From NCBI GenBank assembly GCA_963969345.1, contig OZ017766.1, positions 9,858,001 through 9,922,000 of the forward strand: a DNA stretch of 64,000 nt, in the 5' to 3' direction. Each line of letters opens with the position of its first letter. Position 1 is the stretch's first letter. The translations under genes and the position numbers were made by a program. Of the stretch, positions 1-9,372 are shown piece after piece. The stretch is from Turbatrix aceti. Lineage: Eukaryota > Nematoda > Chromadorea > Rhabditida > Panagrolaimidae. The notes under the pieces are model-generated. The model was given only the letters and a program-made list of their open reading frames with translations, was not told the DNA's origin and did not search any database.

Positions 1-60
1 TTTACTCTTTCACAATAGTTCAGAACGATAATTACAAATTTTTGGTCGTATGTTGCATAC

Positions 61-200
61 TGAGACAGGCCGTAGTGCAACAGGTCTTGTTGTATTCTGA
101 GACAGGCCGTAATGCAACAGGCCTTGTTGCATTCCGAGACAGGCCGTAGTGCAACAAGGGAGGGAAAGACGCTATCTCGCTTGTTGCATTCTGAGACAGG
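61..200. repeat. Internal ~37-bp sub-repeats of each array unit
   Basis: The core CTGAGACAGGCCGTAGTGCA occurs about four times with small changes, separated by GTTGCAT/ATGCAAC inverted pairs, so each sub-repeat can form a small hairpin. The cluster recurs at the same place in the other units (about 2029, 3997 and 5965). Confidence 0.8.
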
Positions 201-284
201 CCTTTTGACGGTTTTTTGTCAATTTCACATGTTTTTAATGCCTACATTTTGAATATCAAAACATTTTTGGAGGTTAAAAGCGAC

Positions 285-905
285 GGCGAATTTGATGGCA
301 ATATCAAAAAATCAACAATCCATCGATAAATCGAAAAAAAATTTTTTTCCGAAAAATCCTTTGTTAAATTCCAGAAAAAAATAGTGCATCGTAATCTACG
401 CTATCGAAAACCTCTAGTCGCAAAATATGAGCAGGCGGGCCCCACTAAAAAAAAAGTTATTTCAATTTTTATCCAAAACTCCATACAAAAGCGCCTGCGT
501 TAGCGTTACAAGCGACAAGCAGAACACTGCGCGCCTTAGCAAGCGCGCAGTGTGTTAGCTTTCAAAGCTTCGCGCAAAGTCAGTTTTATATTACAAGGCA
601 TGAAAGTTTGCGCACTGATTAATTACATCCTGAATTTTGCAACCTTTTTTATCCGAAAAAAAATATATTCATTTTGGACTCTGAAAATGATTTTTGAAGT
701 TTTATTTTTGAATTGAAATAACTTTTTTTTTCGTGAGAGCCGCCGGCTCATGTTCTGCGAACAGAGGTTTTCGATAGTGTAGATTACGATGCACTATTTT
801 TTTCTGGAATTTAACAAACAGTTTTTGAGATACAGCGTTTTTTACTCTGAATTATTGATTTATCGATTAGTTCCCGTTTTTTTGATATCACCGATAGATT
901 CTCCA
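285..905. repeat. Large imperfect inverted repeat inside each array unit
   Basis: The left arm (about 285-475) contains TAGTGCATCGTAATCTACGC. The right arm (about 700-905) carries its near-exact reverse complement. The arms also share TTAAATTCCAGAAAAAAATA and ATCGATAAATC tracts. The spacer is GC-richer and holds a perfect hairpin near 522-549 (stem CACTGCGCGC). The structure recurs with the 1,968-bp period. It resembles a foldback element captured in the array; I see no target duplication. Confidence 0.8.
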
Positions 906-1172
906 TAGCAGATAACCCCTAATAGTATCTTTATACCTAAAATATTGTTACTTTAAACACCGTAAAAACCGTAAAAAAACGTTTTCGCGTCGAAACCATG
1001 GGCACATAGTGCCCCGTAATGTAAACGGGAGAGGAGGGAAACCCTAGTGAGAACTTTGAATAAGAAGAACTTCTCACTACAGTGCTCATGCCACAAATTG
1101 AAACCATGTTTTTTATTAAATCCTCAAGATTGAAGTCAAAGATACAAACATAGTACATATTTATAAAACAAA

Positions 1173-1679
1173 TCACCCATAAATCAGAGAATGGGTCAAA
1201 CTACGAACACAAATCATCAGATTCCGGTTGCCTTTAGTAATACTTTTGATTAGATTCTGATCGTCAGCATTGTCAAATTGCTCAATACGCATTTTTAACG
1301 ACAAAGGATCCCGTAGTTTGCAATAGTCTTCACTGCTACTAGGGTTAGAAATGACGCTCATGTCAAGGACGGAAAAGCCTTTCCACGGTTGGGCATTCAG
1401 ACGTGAATAAGAGCAGGGACCCCAAATGTGGGTTACTTTGCGAGGATCTCCTTCCGCATCTTTTGTGCTGAACGTCATTTGACACATGACGTATTCAAGA
1501 CTCGCGGTAGTGCCAAATGTCGCCCCACCGGTTGCCACAACAAATCGACCGTTCGTGCTTTCAATGTTACTCTGGATCACATGTCTCCCGTCGACCCTCA
1601 CGTATTGTGCCTTGTTGTCAACTGAATTGACGGAACAGGGAACGTAGATGCCAACTCCAAAGTTTTTGTTACGGTCCAT
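1173..1679 (-). CDS. Unrecognised 168-aa protein, array copy 1
   Basis: I do not recognise this protein. It is an open frame of 168 codons starting MDRNKNFGVGIYVPC and ending SLTHSLIYG, with several cysteines and no evident signal peptide or membrane segment. Two points suggest a real gene. Its base composition is much closer to coding DNA than the AT-rich flanks. The start codon follows a good splice acceptor (TATTTTCCAG, then five bases, then ATG), as for a trans-spliced or second-exon start. A possible donor near the 3' end (TTCGTAGTTTG) could link it to downstream sequence, so the true C-terminus is uncertain. Identity between copies is not evidence of selection, because the whole repeat is identical. 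Confidence 0.5.
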   Translation of the reverse strand: MDRNKNFGVGIYVPCSVNSVDNKAQYVRVDGRHVIQSNIESTNGRFVVATGGATFGTTASLEYVMCQMTFSTKDAEGDPRKVTHIWGPCSYSRLNAQPWKGFSVLDMSVISNPSSSEDYCKLRDPLSLKMRIEQFDNADDQNLIKSITKGNRNLMICVRSLTHSLIYG

Positions 1680-3140
1680 GTTATCTGGAAAATATAGGAC
1701 GCGGACTATAAAAATTTTTTCTACCAGCCTTTTTTTTTGTCATTTTTTGAAACCTCAATAGTGACGCCACAGTTTTCGAATTTTTGCGTTTTTTAACAAA
1801 AAAGCGTATTGAAGTTGGCCGATACGCTTTTTTTGTGTTTTTCTGCATTTTTTGAATACACACACTGAAAAATCCAGCGCAGAAGCGATTTTTCCGAAAT
1901 CTGCTAAAATTGCTTAAAACATGCGAATTTCAAGGCACGATACGCTTTTTATTCAATTCACCGTGTTTTTTACTCTTTCACAATAGTTCAGAACGATAAT
2001 TACAAATTTTTGGTCGTATGTTGCATACTGAGACAGGCCGTAGTGCAACAGGTCTTGTTGTATTCTGAGACAGGCCGTAATGCAACAGGCCTTGTTGCAT
2101 TCCGAGACAGGCCGTAGTGCAACAAGGGAGGGAAAGACGCTATCTCGCTTGTTGCATTCTGAGACAGGCCTTTTGACGGTTTTTTGTCAATTTCACATGT
2201 TTTTAATGCCTACATTTTGAATATCAAAACATTTTTGGAGGTTAAAAGCGACGGCGAATTTGATGGCAATATCAAAAAATCAACAATCCATCGATAAATC
2301 GAAAAAAAATTTTTTTCCGAAAAATCCTTTGTTAAATTCCAGAAAAAAATAGTGCATCGTAATCTACGCTATCGAAAACCTCTAGTCGCAAAATATGAGC
2401 AGGCGGGCCCCACTAAAAAAAAAGTTATTTCAATTTTTATCCAAAACTCCATACAAAAGCGCCTGCGTTAGCGTTACAAGCGACAAGCAGAACACTGCGC
2501 GCCTTAGCAAGCGCGCAGTGTGTTAGCTTTCAAAGCTTCGCGCAAAGTCAGTTTTATATTACAAGGCATGAAAGTTTGCGCACTGATTAATTACATCCTG
2601 AATTTTGCAACCTTTTTTATCCGAAAAAAAATATATTCATTTTGGACTCTGAAAATGATTTTTGAAGTTTTATTTTTGAATTGAAATAACTTTTTTTTTC
2701 GTGAGAGCCGCCGGCTCATGTTCTGCGAACAGAGGTTTTCGATAGTGTAGATTACGATGCACTATTTTTTTCTGGAATTTAACAAACAGTTTTTGAGATA
2801 CAGCGTTTTTTACTCTGAATTATTGATTTATCGATTAGTTCCCGTTTTTTTGATATCACCGATAGATTCTCCATAGCAGATAACCCCTAATAGTATCTTT
2901 ATACCTAAAATATTGTTACTTTAAACACCGTAAAAACCGTAAAAAAACGTTTTCGCGTCGAAACCATGGGCACATAGTGCCCCGTAATGTAAACGGGAGA
3001 GGAGGGAAACCCTAGTGAGAACTTTGAATAAGAAGAACTTCTCACTACAGTGCTCATGCCACAAATTGAAACCATGTTTTTTATTAAATCCTCAAGATTG
3101 AAGTCAAAGATACAAACATAGTACATATTTATAAAACAAA

Positions 3141-3647
3141 TCACCCATAAATCAGAGAATGGGTCAAACTACGAACACAAATCATCAGATTCCGGTTGCC
3201 TTTAGTAATACTTTTGATTAGATTCTGATCGTCAGCATTGTCAAATTGCTCAATACGCATTTTTAACGACAAAGGATCCCGTAGTTTGCAATAGTCTTCA
3301 CTGCTACTAGGGTTAGAAATGACGCTCATGTCAAGGACGGAAAAGCCTTTCCACGGTTGGGCATTCAGACGTGAATAAGAGCAGGGACCCCAAATGTGGG
3401 TTACTTTGCGAGGATCTCCTTCCGCATCTTTTGTGCTGAACGTCATTTGACACATGACGTATTCAAGACTCGCGGTAGTGCCAAATGTCGCCCCACCGGT
3501 TGCCACAACAAATCGACCGTTCGTGCTTTCAATGTTACTCTGGATCACATGTCTCCCGTCGACCCTCACGTATTGTGCCTTGTTGTCAACTGAATTGACG
3601 GAACAGGGAACGTAGATGCCAACTCCAAAGTTTTTGTTACGGTCCAT
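3141..3647 (-). CDS. Unrecognised 168-aa protein, array copy 2
   Basis: This is the same reading frame as at 1173-1679, with an identical 168-aa product and the same upstream splice acceptor. It is the second of three complete copies. Confidence 0.5.
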   Translation of the reverse strand: MDRNKNFGVGIYVPCSVNSVDNKAQYVRVDGRHVIQSNIESTNGRFVVATGGATFGTTASLEYVMCQMTFSTKDAEGDPRKVTHIWGPCSYSRLNAQPWKGFSVLDMSVISNPSSSEDYCKLRDPLSLKMRIEQFDNADDQNLIKSITKGNRNLMICVRSLTHSLIYG

Positions 3648-5108
3648 GTTATCTGGAAAATATAGGACGCGGACTATAAAAATTTTTTCTACCAGCCTTT
3701 TTTTTTGTCATTTTTTGAAACCTCAATAGTGACGCCACAGTTTTCGAATTTTTGCGTTTTTTAACAAAAAAGCGTATTGAAGTTGGCCGATACGCTTTTT
3801 TTGTGTTTTTCTGCATTTTTTGAATACACACACTGAAAAATCCAGCGCAGAAGCGATTTTTCCGAAATCTGCTAAAATTGCTTAAAACATGCGAATTTCA
3901 AGGCACGATACGCTTTTTATTCAATTCACCGTGTTTTTTACTCTTTCACAATAGTTCAGAACGATAATTACAAATTTTTGGTCGTATGTTGCATACTGAG
4001 ACAGGCCGTAGTGCAACAGGTCTTGTTGTATTCTGAGACAGGCCGTAATGCAACAGGCCTTGTTGCATTCCGAGACAGGCCGTAGTGCAACAAGGGAGGG
4101 AAAGACGCTATCTCGCTTGTTGCATTCTGAGACAGGCCTTTTGACGGTTTTTTGTCAATTTCACATGTTTTTAATGCCTACATTTTGAATATCAAAACAT
4201 TTTTGGAGGTTAAAAGCGACGGCGAATTTGATGGCAATATCAAAAAATCAACAATCCATCGATAAATCGAAAAAAAATTTTTTTCCGAAAAATCCTTTGT
4301 TAAATTCCAGAAAAAAATAGTGCATCGTAATCTACGCTATCGAAAACCTCTAGTCGCAAAATATGAGCAGGCGGGCCCCACTAAAAAAAAAGTTATTTCA
4401 ATTTTTATCCAAAACTCCATACAAAAGCGCCTGCGTTAGCGTTACAAGCGACAAGCAGAACACTGCGCGCCTTAGCAAGCGCGCAGTGTGTTAGCTTTCA
4501 AAGCTTCGCGCAAAGTCAGTTTTATATTACAAGGCATGAAAGTTTGCGCACTGATTAATTACATCCTGAATTTTGCAACCTTTTTTATCCGAAAAAAAAT
4601 ATATTCATTTTGGACTCTGAAAATGATTTTTGAAGTTTTATTTTTGAATTGAAATAACTTTTTTTTTCGTGAGAGCCGCCGGCTCATGTTCTGCGAACAG
4701 AGGTTTTCGATAGTGTAGATTACGATGCACTATTTTTTTCTGGAATTTAACAAACAGTTTTTGAGATACAGCGTTTTTTACTCTGAATTATTGATTTATC
4801 GATTAGTTCCCGTTTTTTTGATATCACCGATAGATTCTCCATAGCAGATAACCCCTAATAGTATCTTTATACCTAAAATATTGTTACTTTAAACACCGTA
4901 AAAACCGTAAAAAAACGTTTTCGCGTCGAAACCATGGGCACACAGTGCCCCGTAATGTAAACGGGAGAGGAGGGAAACCCTAGTGAGAACTTTGAATAAG
5001 AAGAACTTCTCACTACAGTGCTCATGCCACAAATTGAAACCATGTTTTTTATTAAATCCTCAAGATTGAAGTCAAAGATACAAACATAGTACATATTTAT
5101 AAAACAAA

Positions 5109-5615
5109 TCACCCATAAATCAGAGAATGGGTCAAACTACGAACACAAATCATCAGATTCCGGTTGCCTTTAGTAATACTTTTGATTAGATTCTGATCGT
5201 CAGCATTGTCAAATTGCTCAATACGCATTTTTAACGACAAAGGATCCCGTAGTTTGCAATAGTCTTCACTGCTACTAGGGTTAGAAATGACGCTCATGTC
5301 AAGGACGGAAAAGCCTTTCCACGGTTGGGCATTCAGACGTGAATAAGAGCAGGGACCCCAAATGTGGGTTACTTTGCGAGGATCTCCTTCCGCATCTTTT
5401 GTGCTGAACGTCATTTGACACATGACGTATTCAAGACTCGCGGTAGTGCCAAATGTCGCCCCACCGGTTGCCACAACAAATCGACCGTTCGTGCTTTCAA
5501 TGTTACTCTGGATCACATGTCTCCCGTCGACCCTCACGTATTGTGCCTTGTTGTCAACTGAATTGACGGAACAGGGAACGTAGATGCCAACTCCAAAGTT
5601 TTTGTTACGGTCCAT
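5109..5615 (-). CDS. Unrecognised 168-aa protein, array copy 3
   Basis: This is the third complete copy of the array gene, again predicting an identical product. The T/C difference at 4943 lies downstream of its stop and does not change it. A fourth copy would be expected near 7077-7583, but the array is interrupted at 6916 and no such frame exists there. Confidence 0.5.
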   Translation of the reverse strand: MDRNKNFGVGIYVPCSVNSVDNKAQYVRVDGRHVIQSNIESTNGRFVVATGGATFGTTASLEYVMCQMTFSTKDAEGDPRKVTHIWGPCSYSRLNAQPWKGFSVLDMSVISNPSSSEDYCKLRDPLSLKMRIEQFDNADDQNLIKSITKGNRNLMICVRSLTHSLIYG

Positions 5616-6916
5616 GTTATCTGGAAAATATAGGACGCGGACTATAAAAATTTTTTCTACCAGCCTTTTTTTTTGTCATTTTTTGAAACCTCAATAGTGA
5701 CGCCACAGTTTTCGAATTTTTGCGTTTTTTAACAAAAAAGCGTATTGAAGTTGGCCGATACGCTTTTTTTGTGTTTTTCTGCATTTTTTGAATACACACA
5801 CTGAAAAATCCAGCGCAGAAGCGATTTTTCCGAAATCTGCTAAAATTGCTTAAAACATGCGAATTTCAAGGCACGATACGCTTTTTATTCAATTCACCGT
5901 GTTTTTTACTCTTTCACAATAGTTCAGAACGATAATTACAAATTTTTGGTCGTATGTTGCATACTGAGACAGGCCGTAGTGCAACAGGTCTTGTTGTATT
6001 CTGAGACAGGCCGTAATGCAACAGGCCTTGTTGCATTCCGAGACAGGCCGTAGTGCAACAAGGGAGGGAAAGACGCTATCTCGCTTGTTGCATTCTGAGA
6101 CAGGCCTTTTGACGGTTTTTTGTCAATTTCACATGTTTTTAATGCCTACATTTTGAATATCAAAACATTTTTGGAGGTTAAAAGCGACGGCGAATTTGAT
6201 GGCAATATCAAAAAATCAACAATCCATCGATAAATCGAAAAAAAATTTTTTTCCGAAAAATCCTTTGTTAAATTCCAGAAAAAAATAGTGCATCGTAATC
6301 TACGCTATCGAAAACCTCTAGTCGCAAAATATGAGCAGGCGGGCCCCACTAAAAAAAAAGTTATTTCAATTTTTATCCAAAACTCCATACAAAAGCGCCT
6401 GCGTTAGCGTTACAAGCGACAAGCAGAACACTGCGCGCCTTAGCAAGCGCGCAGTGTGTTAGCTTTCAAAGCTTCGCGCAAAGTCAGTTTTATATTACAA
6501 GGCATGAAAGTTTGCGCACTGATTAATTACATCCTGAATTTTGCAACCTTTTTTATCCGAAAAAAAATATATTCATTTTGGACTCTGAAAATGATTTTTG
6601 AAGTTTTATTTTTGAATTGAAATAACTTTTTTTTTCGTGAGAGCCGCCGGCTCATGTTCTGCGAACAGAGGTTTTCGATAGTGTAGATTACGATGCACTA
6701 TTTTTTTCTGGAATTTAACAAACAGTTTTTGAGATACAGCGTTTTTTACTCTGAATTATTGATTTATCGATTAGTTCCCGTTTTTTTGATATCACCGATA
6801 GATTCTCCATAGCAGATAACCCCTAATAGTATCTTTATACCTAAAATATTGTTACTTTAAACACCGTAAAAACCGTAAAAAAACGTTTTCGCGTCGAAAC
6901 CATGGGCACATAGTGC

Positions 6917-7506
6917 GGGGGCACGGCAGGCGCCTTTGTTTCACTGGGCGAAAACGAAACACGCGCGCATATAAAGGAATCACGTTCAAAAAAATGCCCT
7001 GCAGCCCGTAATAGAGTTTTTCGCTTACAATCACCTGAGAAGGCTTGGGCATATCCCAAAGAATGTACGAATTTTATCGGATAATTTTGCGCTGTGCTGC
7101 AGGTGTTAAAAGACGGCAAAACTTTTATGACCGAAATGTTTCGGAATTTTTGAAAACGACCTAAAATGTTGTTCACCAGGTTAAGAACAACTAAAAAAAG
7201 GTTGTTCATCAGGTTAAGAACAGATGAACAACATTTTAGGTCGTTTTCAAAAATTCCCCAACATTTCGGTTAGTTACGGCACATAAAAGTTTTGCATTCT
7301 TTTAACACCTGCAGCACTGCGCAAAATTATTTGATAAAGTTCGTAGATAGCTTAAAACATTCTTTGGGACATGCCCAAGCCTACCCAAGTGACCGTAGGC
7401 AAAAAACTCTATTACGGGCTGCAGGGCATTTTTTTGAACATGACTCTCTTTTTTGGCGCGCGCGCAGCAGTGAAACAAAATAAGGTGGAGGCGCCTGCCG
7501 TGCGGG
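6917..7506. mobile_element. Foldback (long inverted repeat) element at the array edge
   Basis: The interval is an almost complete palindrome centred near 7200, with arms of about 290 bp. The outer ends match exactly: GCACGGCAGGCGCC at 6921 and its reverse complement ending at 7503. Inner blocks also match, for example the GCAGCCCGTAATAGAGTTTTT and CCTAAAATGTTGTTCA tracts. No transposase frame is present. The left junction falls inside an array unit and the right flank is not array sequence, so the insertion accompanied loss of the rest of the array or marks its boundary. Confidence 0.8.
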
Positions 7507-7796
7507 CGGGACCCCCCCCCCCCCGTTCCCCGGGGGTGTCCCGACATATCCTGTACCCGGCGGGAAAAAAATTATCAGTCCCCGACAGATTCTAACCCCG
7601 ACATTGAACAAAATTAGGCAGCAAACAAATAAAATAGCCCAAAATTTACGTATATGTATTTCTCAAAAAAAAACGCAAAAAAAACCTCACTTTTCATTTT
7701 TAGAAAAATTGACAGCATTTTTACACATTTTGTTCAATTTTTTTTAATAGGGAGTTGAAAATTTTCTTCGTCTCCGACGAACGACGGTAACCCTAA
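7507..7796. mobile_element. Degenerate GC-rich hAT-like fragment
   Basis: The interval starts with a run of C and CCCCGGGGG motifs. It then has CAGATTCTAACCCCGACATTG-like sequence closely resembling the interior of the intact element at 29781-30185, and it ends near GGTAACCCTA, which resembles that element's terminus. The left end is missing where the foldback element adjoins. It is probably a truncated, diverged relative. Confidence 0.45.
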
Positions 7797-7984
7797 AAAA
7801 GGTTTGTTATCCCTAACAATTGATGATCGTTCAATCATTTATTTGCATAAAAATTCATTTTGTATCCCAATCGTCACAAAAAAAACTCTGTTCACAGAAA
7901 TTACGGTGTCAACATCAATGATAAATGATGGCAAATACAACACAGTAGCTTGCTTTCATCGGTTGTTTCGGAAAAAAGTCTATG

Positions 7985-8463
7985 CAGGGTTCTCAACGGG
8001 CCGGTGTTTTCCACGGCCCGGGCCGGGCCGATTGGTTTTGTTGGCCGGCCCGGGCCAAAACGGGCCGTAATATAAAAAAAAACGCATATTTTACGCTAAA
8101 TTTATGAAAAATTTTATGAAAAAGTAAAAACCGCGAAGAATGCAAAGAAATGCACGCAGAATGCTGACCTGGCACCGCTCTTTTGGGCTAATCTGGAAGC
8201 AAAAGGTAAATCGCGGGCGCCGTAATTTTGTCGTCAGTTCATAAGAGCACTAGTAATTGAGCGGAAAATGAATCTGTGCAACGACGAGGAAGTGATTCTA
8301 CCTCCTTCGTGTTTGTTGTTGTTTTTTAACGGTTTTTCAACGATAAAATTTATTTACAAAATTAGGTACTATTAAGGCGGGCCGGCCCGGGCCGGGCCGG
8401 GCCTCAATTTTACAAACCCGGCCCGGCCCGGGCCGAAAAAAAACCGGCCCGTTGAGAACCCTG
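7985..8463. mobile_element. Non-autonomous hAT-like MITE with 8-bp target duplication
   Basis: The element is 479 bp. It begins CAGGGTTCTCAACGGGCCGG and ends with the reverse complement of that sequence, giving a terminal inverted repeat of at least 20 bp. It is flanked by perfect 8-bp direct repeats, AGTCTATG, at 7977-7984 and 8464-8471. CAGGG-type ends with 8-bp duplications are typical of hAT transposons. Sub-terminal sequence is rich in GGGCCGGGCC palindromes. No transposase is encoded, so it must have been moved in trans. Confidence 0.9.
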
Positions 8464-8471
8464 AGTCTATG

Positions 8472-9180
8472 CACGAGCATTTTCTTTATCAATGTGGCAA
8501 GGAAATACACAGTGCTACAGGAAAAGAATCCACCGATCAAAGGTCATCATTGAGAACAGCCAAGTGGCCCGGAATCACAAAATATTGTCACTCTTTTTAA
8601 AAAGAAATTATTTTGACTCTTTGTTAGATATTAGTACAATGATTTTTTTCTTGGCATAAAATTTAATTGCATACATGCTTTAATTAAATTTTTTTAAACA
8701 TTATTTTTGATTAATATTTATGTTGATTAGTCCCTTTTAAACTAAACTGCAGCACAAAATAGAACGGTTAAAATACGAAAAAAAAGATGGCTAAATGCGT
8801 CCATCAACTAAGTGAAAGATGAACAACAACAACGCAGTTTACTTCGTAGTTTGTTATCAGTGCACAAGTTAGTCACACACAAGCCTTGAATTTATTGCTT
8901 ACTGCAGAAAAAAAAAGGTAGACATCAACTCGAGACGCAGGAGGTACGTACATAATACTACCTGGCTGGTCATAAAAAACGTCTAATGTAAAGCATTTTT
9001 AAGCGTCAGATGACAACTTGTTCTGTGAACTTTGACTATTGCATCCCAATGAAATAAAATATTGTTGGCAATCTTTTTTTTTTCACATAAAAATCAAATT
9101 TTCGTGATCTCGAATGTTCCGCAGAAAAAAAGTGTTTGTGTAGTTTGCCTGCAAATCAGTATTCCTGGCCGGGTCTTCCG
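8472..9180. other. Intergenic, AT-rich, no gene seen
   Basis: No coding region, RNA gene or clear repeat was found between the MITE and the NPA promoter region. Confidence 0.6.
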
Positions 9181-9181
9181 A

Positions 9182-9372
9182 TGCGATAAATAGACGGACG
9201 AAAAGTTCTGATAAGCGAGTAAGCAGCCTTAGACTAGGCTCAGTCTTTTACAGAGCCCCTATCACCACCGATACAATCGTTCGTTTTTCCTGTCTCCGTG
9301 ATATTTACTTGCTCGTTTAAAATTCTATGTATGTAAAATTGTGTAAATTTAAAATTTTGGATAATTTTCAGA
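9182..9372 (+). promoter_or_regulatory. NPA upstream region: GATA motifs and 5'UTR intron or outron
   Basis: GATAAATAGA at 9185 could serve as a TATA-like element, and CTGATAAG at 9208-9215 is a WGATAR site. In nematodes such sites often mark intestinal genes, and NPA proteins are commonly made in gut. A possible donor, GTAAGC at about 9219, and the acceptor TTTTCAG ending at 9371, one base before the ATG, suggest a ~150-bp 5'UTR intron or a trans-spliced outron. Confidence 0.45.

Larger units (their letters stand above)
1..6916. repeat. Tandem array of 1,968-bp units (3.5 copies)
   Basis: The same sequence restarts at 1, 1969, 3937 and 5905, a period of exactly 1,968 bp. Three copies are complete and the fourth stops at 6916, where a foldback element begins. 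The copies look almost identical; the difference I found is T to C at 4943 in copy 3. The left end is the window edge, so the array probably extends further. Each unit holds, in order, a short GTTGCAT-type repeat cluster, a large imperfect inverted repeat, and a minus-strand ORF of 168 codons. Near-identity points to recent expansion or homogenisation. Confidence 0.97.

Noticed and set aside
1681..1863. 60-codon Lys-rich minus-strand frame in each array unit
   Set aside because: It runs through oligo-A/T sequence and a short hairpin, and the splice acceptor of the 168-codon frame lies in the gap after its stop. Its composition is that of non-coding DNA.
6841..7209. 122-codon minus-strand frame across the array edge
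   Set aside because: It is created by fusion of array sequence to the foldback element, with no conserved features.
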